Assembly: GCA_013368445.1 (NCBI GenBank)
Contig: JAACJO010000011.1
Span: forward strand, 930,001 to 994,000
Source of the DNA: Leucocoprinus leucothites
Taxonomy: Eukaryota > Basidiomycota > Agaricomycetes > Agaricales > Agaricaceae
Direction of reading: 5' to 3'
Length of the DNA: 64,000 nucleotides
Of this stretch, positions 25,360 through 35,900 are shown piece by piece. Position numbers and translations under genes: made by a program. The notes under the pieces are model-generated. The model worked only from the letters and a program-made list of their open reading frames with translations. It was not told the origin of the DNA and ran no database searches. Every line of letters starts with the position of its first letter. Positions within the stretch are counted from its first letter, which is position 1.

Positions 25360-26436
25360 ATGTTCCTAACGCGCTCAGAGTACGGTGAGCACAAGTAGAG
25401 AACGAATAAGTATAGTACTTACTCTGATCTACTAGATCGTGGTGTCAACACATTCTCGCCAGAAGGTCGACTATTCCAAGGTAAGCATCTCAATTATTCG
25501 TAAGAGTACCTCATCTCACTCGATACTAGTCGAATATGCCATTGAGGCCATTAAAGTATGCTTTGAAACACGCGTATCCCGCTGCTGCTGAAACACTGCC
25601 ACCGTAGCTAGGCTCGACAACTGTTGGGATCAAGACACCGGAAGGTGTAGTCCTCGGCATCGAAAAGCGCGTGCAATCTCCCCTCCTGGAAGCCTCCTCA
25701 ATCGAGAAAATCATGGAAATCGATACCCACCTCGGTTGTGCGATGTCGGGTCTCACGGCAGACGCACGCACAATGATTGACCATGCCCGTGTCACTGCTC
25801 AAAATCACTCCTTCACGTATGACGAACGTATCAAAGTTGAGAGTGTCACTCAGGCTGTGTGTGATCTTGCGCTACGATTCGGCGAGAGTGTGCATGATGA
25901 GGAGGCGATGATGAGTCGACCGTTTGGCGTTGCGTTGTTGATCGCGGGAATTGATGAATTCGGGCCCCAACTGTACGTTTCTCCCCTCCGTGACGTTGGC
26001 TATGATCGTATATTAAATGTAGGTCTGATGTACTCCAGGTATCACACCGATCCTTCGGGCACTTTTGTACGATATGAGGCCAAAGCGATAGGGTCCGGGT
26101 CCGAGGCGGCTCAGAGTGAGCTACAGGACAAGTGGCATAAGGTACTTGTGCTTTCATATCTGCCATCTTTTTTTACGGCAACAGGTTCGATTGACAATTG
26201 CTTCTAGCAAATGACATTAAAGGAAGCACAAATTCTGACATTGCGCGTTCTGAAGCAAGTGATGGAGGAGAAGCTTGATCAACACAACGTACAATTAGCA
26301 CAGGTAAATAGCCTCCGTCCTTTCTCATCTCATATCCTCTCACCACTCCGTTCCATTCCATGTGCAGGTGACACCAGGAAAAGGGTTTGAGATTCTAGAT
26401 GAGGCAATTCTACAAGCAGTAATCGAGGACATGTAA
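25360..26436 (+). CDS. PUP2: 20S proteasome subunit alpha-5
   Basis: Spliced protein of about 245 aa. It begins [20 protein letters not shown] and continues [20 protein letters not shown], the N-terminal alpha-type signature of the 20S core particle. Internal [19 protein letters not shown] and [20 protein letters not shown] identify alpha-5 (yeast Pup2) rather than other alpha subunits. It forms part of the outer heptameric ring that gates substrate entry. Several small introns interrupt it; the first exon is only about 26 nt, and one intron splits AIEAIK from LGSTT. It is divergent from the inositol monophosphatase gene and convergent with the RidA-family gene. Confidence 0.95.
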
Positions 26437-26756
26437 ATTAGAAACCCCATACACTTTCCAAGTTTTTTTCCCATCATCGTAAACCCCGCCCAGTTTCGGC
26501 CGTCAACAGAACAAGAATAAATTCTTCCATCATCACATATAGCGTCAGTCTTACTCATCGACACGCCACCCGTTCAACAATATCACGGATCAACGGTATA
26601 CGCATTCACCACTAGGCCACAAGTATACGATTTAGGCGGCCAGACTAGAATTCACAATTTCAGAGAACATCGAAGAATCAGAAGTCAAGTCATCAGAAAC
26701 TGGCAGCCACTACGGCACCGAGAAAGTAGCCGTAGCATGAGCACTGAGATGACCAC
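26437..26756. other. Convergent 3' region of PUP2 and the RidA-family gene
   Basis: 320 bp between two stop codons that face each other; 3' UTRs of both genes. No other signal seen. Confidence 0.5.
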
Positions 26757-28138
26757 TCACCTCGCAATTGCTTCGACCTCAACCAATACGTCTTTGGGCA
26801 GCCTGGCCACTTCAACTGCCGATCGGGCGGGTTTATGATCTCCGAAAAAGTTCGCATAGATACCATTCACTGCGGCGAAGTCGTTCATGTTTTTCAAGAA
26901 GACCTAATATAAGGAGAATCAGCCAAAACTCAATATCAACATCAGCTATTAGCGAGTCACAAAAATGACCGGGTGCTTTTGTCTGAACCAAGGAAGACCC
27001 AGAATAAGAAAGCACGAAGTGCGATCACTACTGCGCAACCCAGGGGACTGGAAAGGGAGTGCGAGGTGTGTGAATAAACAGAAGGGCCGACTCACGGTGA
27101 CCTTGGCAACTTTACCCAACTCAGAACCCGACGCTTCAACGACAGCCTTGAGATTCTTGAGAGCTTGTTGAGCCTGTTCTTCAACGCCGCCAGGGACAAT
27201 TTCCATCGTCTCGGGGTTCAAGGGGATACATCCTGAGCAGAAGACGAGCGACCCGACTTTGATGGCTTGCGAGTAGGGGCCAATCGCTGCCGGTGCCTCT
27301 GTGTAAGCAATTAGTGAGCGATCGGTTTACGGCGTGGCGTAGCGTGTTGGTGAAAATCAATTGGTTGAATATTGAATAATGAGACGGTGATTAGGGAGGG
27401 GTAGATGTCCATTCGTAATTAGAATATCGAAGATCGTTCATTTTTTGGCGTGTCATTCCCGTAGTCAGGGAGTGTAGGTTATTTTTCCAACCCACCATCG
27501 TATCAGATCAAAAAGGATCCAAAGGAAAACCCCAGTTAACGGAAGACCGCAATCAGAACAATCTCTAGTAATGACTAGAAAAGGGTAACACGTACGAGAG
27601 GTACCAACAATCTCCAAACTCTCATGCATAGTCACTTTGTTGGCCATAGTCGTGGTAGATACACCTGACAAGTAAAACAGAAATGGTGATTAGATGATAA
27701 CTTCAAGAGACAGATCAATCACTTCAGACTTGGTAAGGAACAAATAGAAACGGAATAACCATCATTCATCATCATCATACAACCAAAAAGAGCCGGACCG
27801 CCGGCACCATGCAGGTAAGCAATAATACACGCCAACTGGTGACAAAGGGAGTACCAAACCCCAAGCCTACAGACATTGGGCGCCGCGCCGCAGAGAAGAT
27901 AGCAGTGACATATTCATTCACACACACACACACCTGTGAATCCGAATCCCAAGGTCCTTCCTCGTCCAAGTATCGATCCGTAACACTCGCCCTTCCAACC
28001 TTTTGTGGACCGCCCCACCCTAACTGCCAACATCGACATGCAATGAATCTGCATCTGCTTCCTGGCACCAGCACCAGCACCGACAAACCTACTCCTGGCG
28101 TGATGAATCACAGACCGTCCAATGTTTCGCGCAAACAT
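26757..28138 (-). CDS. MMF1: RidA/Mmf1-family 2-iminoacid deaminase with probable mitochondrial presequence
   Basis: Four exons (28138-28093, 27664-27596, 27298-27096, 26903-26757) close in frame to 154 aa. The core is classic RidA/YjgF/UK114: [51 protein letters not shown]. RidA proteins hydrolyse reactive imines released by PLP enzymes and so protect isoleucine synthesis; yeast has mitochondrial Mmf1 and cytosolic Hmf1. A first exon upstream, [16 protein letters not shown], joins in phase to [10 protein letters not shown] and looks like a mitochondrial targeting peptide. ATG at 27647 ([10 protein letters not shown]) would start a 133-aa cytosolic form. The active-site Arg (ARSAVEV) is present. 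The core call is very secure; the first exon is inferred from splice phase and composition. Confidence 0.85.
27919..27932. repeat. (CA)n microsatellite
   Basis: A short CA run inside the first intron of the RidA-family gene. Confidence 0.8.
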
Positions 28139-29699
28139 CCGAGAGAGAGAGAGAGAAATAAGTAGAGAGAGAAGATTGATGTTTCAAAGGTCTGGATCTC
28201 TAGTAGACGAGGCGTACTGAGAGGATGTCAGAATGTCGCCGAAACGAGTAGCCTCCACAAAAGCTACCGAGGTTACTTACTATTGTTGTTGTTATTTGTA
28301 AAGTCAACAGAACCAAGAAAGTCAAATCACCGTTCTCCCGAAGCTCTTCTAACCCGCTCCAAGTGAGAAAAGCCAAATCGGAACCTTCCAGTGACAAGCC
28401 GTATAAAACGAAGTCGTAGAAATAGACTTGCGTTCTCGCGAACAAAACCACCCACGGGGTGTCCTATCGGATGAGATACCGGGGGTTTGTATAGGAAATT
28501 ATAGGATCAACAGACGATCAGTGGGAGAAGCTGTTGGGCGTCCGCGTTAGACGTCAAGTGTAAAGCCAAGTAGGTAACATCGAAAAGGGGCGGAAGCACC
28601 TTCTTTCACACGAATTTACTGAATTGTGAATCGTGAATCGTGGGCGAGCTCCGAGCGATTCCCTAATAACTCCAAGCAGTTATCGTCGCACTTGTAAGCG
28701 CTTAAGCAACGGCCGGAACCAAAGCATCCAACATGTTCTCCAGCGCCCATCATCCAGACGGCAAATGTGAACCATCCTGGGCAGATTCTTGGACGTTATC
28801 TGCCTCCCCGCACTTGTGCTCCCAGGGTCGAGGAAATGAGATCACGAGAACACGGAACCGCGGCTTCGCGAAGAGAAGCAACTTAAAAGATGTGATACTG
28901 AGAGAAGAGGAACCTTGAATTATCATAATTAGCCAGATCCACCATTTTGAACAAGGGAGAGTTACTACAAAATTGAATACTAAGAAACAGATAACTAGGG
29001 AACTACAGTACACAAATCTGAAGATAATCAGAAAAGAAGCAGCGACTTGGCAAACAAACTACTAATTAACAAGGGAGTTGGTATACTATTTTGGATGGTA
29101 AGGTATGTGTCTTGGAGGGCAGGAAGAAGATACAAAGATATGAAGTGCATCTTGAATCAGATTGAGAAGAACGTATATGCGCGTGTGATTGTAGGTTAAA
29201 AAAGTGAGGGAAAGGTCTTGAAAAGCGAAAGGGACGGAGAAAGCACGAAACACATCAACACGAAGAAGGAAAGAAAAAAGGGATAAAGTGAGAAGGCAGA
29301 AAGAATAGTAATAGCCAGTTAACAAGTAACATATCCAAAACACATAATAATTAGTGATGAACAGACCAGTGTTACGAATAGAAAGGCTGCAAACAAGAAA
29401 TCGGATATACGCAAGCGTCCGATAAAGCTGCTTTTGAACAGAGGGGGGAGTGGTGCGGTGATAGTCGAGATCCCAAAAGGTGAAAAGGGGGAAAGTGTAG
29501 AGATGGCGGTCGACGCGGAGCAACGAAGAAATGGGGTAAGATGTTGTATATGGTACGTTGGTTGTGGTGTATGTGTGTATAAAAATAGTGTGAAGGGCGG
29601 GAGGTGTAGATGGTAAATGGGGATTTGAGAGATTGATTACTTCTTCAGGTTCTTCGTCGGCCATCGAAACCGCATGATGTATAATCTCCTGGCAGCCCA
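28139..29699. other. RidA-family promoter and G-alpha 3' UTR region
   Basis: 1.56 kb. A (GA)n run at 28141-28154 sits just upstream of the RidA-family ATG. A 205-codon minus-strand frame at 29086-29703 begins inside the last G-alpha exon in another frame; its composition (Tyr, Phe, Leu, Thr-rich, no family) fits pyrimidine-rich 3' UTR and I do not call it a gene. Confidence 0.5.
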
Positions 29700-32194
29700 T
29701 CATACAAGTCGCATGGCTCGGAGATTATTTCTGATGATTATGTCTCGGACTAGAAAATGACCAAAAAGGTTATTTCTTCGCCGCGTGGGGATGTTGGCAT
29801 AATAGACATACCAGATGATATGATAGTAGCCGTCTTTCGCGTATCAGTGACTGCGGTGAAGTGGACTGCGGCACAAGGGGATTGAGTCAAGAGCGTTCGG
29901 CAGTAGAGATATTAAAGTGACGACGCACTGTATGGCTCCCTTTCCTTATTGAGTGAATATGACATATGCAGCGCTCCAAATTTGTTGCGGAAATCTTGAC
30001 GGTGAGATGCTTGTTCAGCCAAGAAGCAATAATGATGAATTAAATAGAAACTCACATTTAGACACAGATTCGTAGTCGTTAGGTCGATCGCCGTAGGTAT
30101 ACATATGGTGACTCAAGCGCACGCCAGCCTCAAGTTTAGCCTGTGTGATACGATGCGGGAAGAACAGATAGAAGACGGTAAAATGTTGTTAACAACACAT
30201 GACGAGGGTGGAGGGGGAACTGAGTGAAGATCTACCCACCTGGAGCAAGTCACATTTATTTAAAAATAGAATGATGTTCACTCTGGCAAGCAACGGATTT
30301 GACACTAGCGACTTCCACAGCAACAGAGAATCTTCAAGTCGATTGATACGAGGGTCCTGACAAAAATTGATATCAGCACGCCTGTACCTTGCCCGATCAA
30401 TCGAACTCTGTGTACCTCTGCAAGTACCTGTATCATCCGGTGAATCAGTCACTAAGTATAGAGATACTCAATAGAAAGTTACCTGATCAAAGGCCGATAT
30501 GGGCGCAAGGAAGATGATGGCGTTAACTACGAAAGTGACAGTAGCGTCAGCTAGTGCGAGTAGGCCACTTGACTGTGACAAGATTTACCATCATCAAAGT
30601 AAGGGGCCCAAGCTTGCCGCTGGCCTCTTGCACCCCCAACATCGTAGATACGCCACTGGGTGCCTTTGTTATGCCCCACATTAACAACAAACGTGTGCTC
30701 CACGACTCCAGTAGTCTTCAATCGTGCCTTTAGAACATCCGCTAGTGAAGCGCCACCACTCATGTCAGATAGAAATATCTCAACCAGAGTGGCACGAGAC
30801 TTACCATCTGTTGGAATATATTTTTTGGCTGTTATCCGGTGAATCTCATCGAGATAGCTGAGAGAAGAAAATGAATGATTGACGAATTATAGAAGTCAAA
30901 GCTAGACTTACAAACCGCTGCTTTCCTCCAATCGCAAGCGCTTCTCCCGTAATCTCTGTCTAACCTGGGGATCTGCCCAGAGTTCTTGCATGGCCCTTGC
31001 ACAGGAATGTAGGGTATGCACTGGGTCATCTGGATCCTCCCACCAGCCTTCGATCTCTCCCGACTTGGGCGTCTTCGGGCTTTTGGACTTGTACCCAAGA
31101 CGTCGTTGAAAAGCGCGCTTCCATTCTCCAGAGCGAACGGCCACTTCTTTGGCCCGTGAATCGTGACCCCCAGCTGACACGGATCGTACCACATGGGGCG
31201 ACATTCTGGAGGGTATTGTTATAGTAGGAGTAGGCCGACCGGTGAATCCATTGACAAGTTCGCTGCTAAAGTGACTTCGGACGCCCTCCCAGCTTGGACG
31301 TGCTGATGCGGGGTGAGTGGAATCGTCTTCGTCGGGGGCTGCCAGAAGGTGAGTCAGGCGCTCTTCTAGCTCAATCAAAGGCGCAAGGCGCCTCCGGTAA
31401 TCTTCGTAGTTGGCGACGCGGGTGTCGAGAATCGCTGAAGGTGGCCGGCCATTGGACGATATTACAATATCTGTCTCCGCCTCCCCAGAGTCTAGATCGT
31501 CATGTTCATCCAGTTGATCTAGTTCAGGGGCTAATGCTTCGAGAATTCTGCGGAATGGCCTCAATGAGAATAGCGGCTGAAAACATATGGATAGGCATAC
31601 CTTCTCACAGACCTGACCAGATTTAGGTATATTACAGCTCGCCATGCAATTCGCTCCGAGTGAAAGGCGGCAGGGGAGTAAAGTAGCTGGAACTCTGAAA
31701 ATAGCGAGTCAGTTGAGCTGTAAAGTAGTCAAGCAGGGTGCAGTGATCAAGAAGCGCGAGTACAGGGGCCTGACCAGCGTAGGCTGCGGTGAGTAGACTC
31801 AGCAGAGAAGACTCACGAGGAGGCTTCTATATAGAGGTTGACGTAAGTCGACCCACACAGCGCAATCGAAGCCATATGCAGGCACGACACTGTTCGGCTG
31901 CTAGATGCACCAGCAGAGAAAAGGACTGGAGGGCTCACGTTTAAGAGTAGTGCTCTTGCCCGACTCTGACTGACCAAGAAGGAGGACGTTGACCTCTGGG
32001 CGTGCCTTTTTGCGCTCGATATGTTCCTTGTGGAGCTGGTCGTCTATAAGTTCGCTGATACGCTTTGCATCGAGTTCGCTCTGGATGCGCCTGTTGCGAT
32101 CCTCTGGTGACTCGTTGGGCGGGGGCTGGAGGGCAGCAGCGAGAGGATCTGAGAGGGTACGGGGGCGGGGAGGGTCAAGGTTGGCCTTAGGCAT
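29700..32194 (-). CDS. Expanded heterotrimeric G-protein alpha subunit (basidiomycete type)
   Basis: Twelve exons close in frame to 539 aa, against about 350 for a standard G-alpha. G-box motifs: G1 LLLGQSESGKSTT; switch I LKTTGVVEHTF; switch II YDVGGARGQRQAW; G4 ILFLNKCDLL; G5 FTAVTDT. After QFQLLYSPAAFHSERIAWRA, a Ser/Asp/Glu-rich insertion of roughly 150 residues expands the helical domain (EDDSTHPASARPSWEGVRSH region). The switch-II position that is normally the catalytic Gln (DVGGQ) is Ala, which in classical G-alphas would slow GTP hydrolysis. There is no N-terminal MGxxxS myristoylation motif (it starts MPKANLDPP). One exon is 12 nt (30416-30427, VLAE). It should act at the plasma membrane with GPCRs, but coupling is not shown. 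The last exon ends NNLRAMRLV. Confidence 0.9.
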
Positions 32195-32943
32195 GGTGGC
32201 GGAATGAGTTTAGGATGGATATGGGAGAGACATAAAATACAGGAAATGGAAGAAGGTTCGGTAGATACGTGTGGGAGAGTAAGAGCACGTGAGGAGATAG
32301 CAGGCGCTCTTCTTGGTCTGTCACCAGATCTGCAGATCCCCGCTCGAAAGTCCGCCGGATGCCCAAGTAAATCCCGCCCAAAATGTCCAGCTAAATATCC
32401 GCTCCAGTTTACCCGCCGTCCACGGCCGTTACCTGCCTGCTGCTCGCTCCCGCACGGACCCGGAATCAGGGTTCATGGACATATCGGCCTGATAGATCGT
32501 CATGTCCCATCTGCCATGTCATGGCTGGAGCCTGGGATACTCTGCGAATCCGTCTCTCCCGCTCTCGCGCTCAAGTCCCCGTCTTTCTCAGCTGTCCCAT
32601 CATCTCAGGCTTCCCATTCGTTCATAGCAGGCACCAATGTGATCCTGAGTCTGCGGCGCTATTCTACTCTATTCGTTGTCAAGCGACTATTTCTGTCGTC
32701 TCGTTGCCTTGATTTGGCCCCGACGCATTCCTTGAACAATCCAAGTGACCCAAGTGTGCAACTGAGCACTGCAAATGTGATGACATCTATCATACTGGCC
32801 CTTCGCACCGTCTGTCTTGTCCAAGTCGACTGCTTGGTCTGCGACCGTCATCTTCGTTTTTCTTCTTTCTCTTTTAACTCTCTCCTTTTTCTTCCTTGTC
32901 TTTCTTTCCTTTCCCCTTTCTCTCTGTTCCTTTTTCATTCATT
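32195..32943. promoter_or_regulatory. Divergent promoter with strong CT tract
   Basis: 749 bp between the G-alpha start and the Gly-rich membrane protein start. Bases 32851-32940 are almost pure pyrimidine on the plus strand, the typical fungal core-promoter/5' UTR tract of well-expressed genes. Open frames across it are by-products of composition. Confidence 0.55.
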
Positions 32944-35900
32944 ATGGCCCCTTTAGTAGGTGGCCAAATGTCCTGGAGACAAGCAATTCCCGAGGGAAAC
33001 GGTTCTACGGTCTTAAGCCGTAAGTCACTCTATCCTCACTTCCCCTTCTATCCATCCGCTCCTCTTTTCTCCAATTGTTGGTGTAATTCCGGCATCTTAA
33101 GTATCGGAGAACTTACTGCTCCGCTGTACCTTTCAGGCTCTAGCAAACTTCTCGAGTCCCACCCCAGTCATTCTTTGTATTCTCGAGCAGCAGGCAACAA
33201 ATCCTCGGATTCATCCCGTACGCCTGTGCTCGTCTCCGTTCGTTGTGCCTTGACTAACTTCCAACTAGCTTCCGGAGGTGGTCCGCAATCAGGGTCGACA
33301 GGCAGCAAACAAGGTGGCAAGTCATCATCAGCATCACCAGCCAACACCAACAACGACGCCTCCTCTTCCAAGTCTCCATCACAAAAGTCTAGTTCATCTG
33401 ATCGTACCGGTGCTAGTGGTAGCGGAACCAATAATGGTAGTAGTGCAACGAGTAGTACCAAAGCCAACAGCGGAGGCAACAACGGCACTAATGCACAACC
33501 GAAACCCGCGTTCTCTTCTTCTCAAAGTGGCGGTGGATCGTCATCATCAAAGGGTGAGTCTACTTCATTTTCCTTTCTTTCTAAATCGAGTGACGAATTC
33601 ACCAATCCACTAACCATCATGGATCATTATCACATCCGGAAATAGCTTCGAGCTCCAAAGGATCAGACAATCAAAATCCACCCGGAGGAAGTCAATCTGG
33701 TACTTCTGGTACTGGAGGAAAGGGAAGCACAGACAATGGAAAGACTGGCGCAAACACAGGTTCCAATACGGGATCAAAGCAACAGCAACCCTCCAGTGGT
33801 GGAGGCAACGAGGGAGGCAAAGCATCACCTGCCAATAACGACAAGTCGACCTCGCCATCAAATCAGAAAACCCAGCAGCAGAATGATCCCAAGTCATCCT
33901 CCCCTGGTAATAACAACAATAGTGCGTCTATCTGTCTTTAAGGCCCCACTCTCTGATTCTCATCATCCATCAACCCACCAACGCTCTTGATCTCTCTCGC
34001 GCTGTCCTCTTCCTTCTTAATATAGATAACAAGGACAGTCCTCCTGCGTCTTCGAGCGGCAACAGCGACTCGAAGACCACAGGAAACCAGGCGAATCAGG
34101 GTGGCTCATCGGCCAAATCCTCTGGCAGCAATGCAAGCCCCAATAGCAAACCAGGAGGCGTAAACGGAGGAGGAGGAGTATCATCCAACAAGAACAATCC
34201 ATCGAACGACTCCAAGTCTAACTCCTCTCCATCATCACCGAAGCAGAACCAAAACCCGAATCAAAACACGGACCCGGTTCAACAGCAAACGCCCACGTCG
34301 TCCGGGGCCAACAAGGGCAAGAATAACTCTCCTACAAATGGTGGTGCGAGTGGTGAGTTTCCTCTTTCTTTCTTTTCCAGTTTCCCCGACACTCTCAGGC
34401 TTGTCCCCCGCGCCCTCCCTTCCATTTGGAAAATATTTTATATTCCCGAGTTTGTCGACAATACACATCCCACTTGTCACATTCTTTTTTTTTTGCGATC
34501 GTCCGCTCGTTCCCGTCTTCCTTTACTACATATCTCCCCTATTCCCCTTTTCCCTTCTTTGAGCTTTCGATCGATTGATTAGCCTGGATCCCACACATAC
34601 ACCCTTCACCTTCCCTGAAGTACACCCACGTTTAAACTTCTAACTTGCCTAAACTCGTCGCTTCATACATACCCACACCCACGCGGAGCCTTCTTTTCGT
34701 TACCATAATTCAAATTTGAGAAGACTTGTGATGCTCACGCCTCGGTCTCGTTCCTCAGGTTCAGGTTCTTCAGGCTCGGGTTCAGGCGGTAACGGAGGCG
34801 GCCGTGGTGGTGGCAACACTGGTAACACTGGTGCTGGTAAGTACAACACATACTTACTTACCTTCTATCTTCCCCATTCTTCCGATAACTGCATATACCA
34901 AAAAAAACGCCACATGGCTAACTGAAATTTCCTTGACAGGTTCAAACTCAGGTTCGGGATCACGACCAGGGTCTAACGCAAAACCTCAAGGGTCGAACTC
35001 AGGTTCTGGTTCTGGTTCTGGCTCTGGCTCTAGTTCTGGCTCAGGCTCGAGTGCGGCATCGGCGCCCGGTCGCTCTGGTGCTAGCGCTGGTGGTGGTGAT
35101 AATGGCGGCAATGGCGGCCACGATAGTAATGCGAATGGTGGACCCAAGGGTCCGAATTCTCCGAGCGCTGGAGGTGGAGATGGAGGAAGCGGTCGTGGTG
35201 GGAATAATGGCCCAAATGCTGCCGGTGGTAATGGTGGAAACGGAGGCTCAAATCAAGGAGGATCCTCTGGAGGAGGCCAAGGAGGAAATGGTCAGCCAAA
35301 AACTCCGAGTGGGAACAATAATTTTTCGAATAGCGGTGATGGCGGTGATGCAGGAAAAGGAAAAGGGGGTTCACAAGGGGGTCCCTCGCGAGGCTCAGGC
35401 TCAGGTCCAGGCCAAGGAGGCAATGGAGGCAATGGAGGCAATGGCCAGCCAAACGCTCCCAGCGTGAATAACAATTCCAACGGCGATGGTAGAGGAGGAA
35501 ATGGTGGTCCTCAAGGAGGAAATGGTGGTCCTCAAGGAGGAAATGGTGGTCCTCAAGGAGGAAATGGTGGTCCTCAAGGAGGAAATGGTGGTCCTCAAAG
35601 AGGAAATGATGGTCCTCAAGGAGGGAATGGTGGTCCTCAAGGAGGAAATGATGGCCCTCAAGGAGGAAATGGTGGTCCCCAAGGAGGGAATGGTGGTCCT
35701 CAAAGAGGAAACGATGGCCCTCAAAGAGGAAATGGTGGTTCTCGAGGAGGAAATGGCGGTCCTCAAGGAGGACCCGGAGGTGATACGAAGAACGGCTCCA
35801 AGGGAGGAAGTAATAACGGTGGATTGTTAGGTGGCATACTGGGAGGTGGCGGCGGTAATGGTGGGAAAGGTGGAGGAAAGAAAGGAGGAGGAGGAGGAGG

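Noticed and set aside
29086..29703. 205-codon minus-strand frame
   Set aside because: It begins in the G-alpha last exon in another frame and continues through pyrimidine-rich 3' UTR; no family and no own promoter.
32687..32938. Lys/Arg/Glu-rich minus-strand frame
   Set aside because: Antisense of the CT-rich promoter tract.
35494..35766. CRISPR-like regular repeat
   Set aside because: Contiguous in-frame coding minisatellite in a eukaryotic gene; no spacers.
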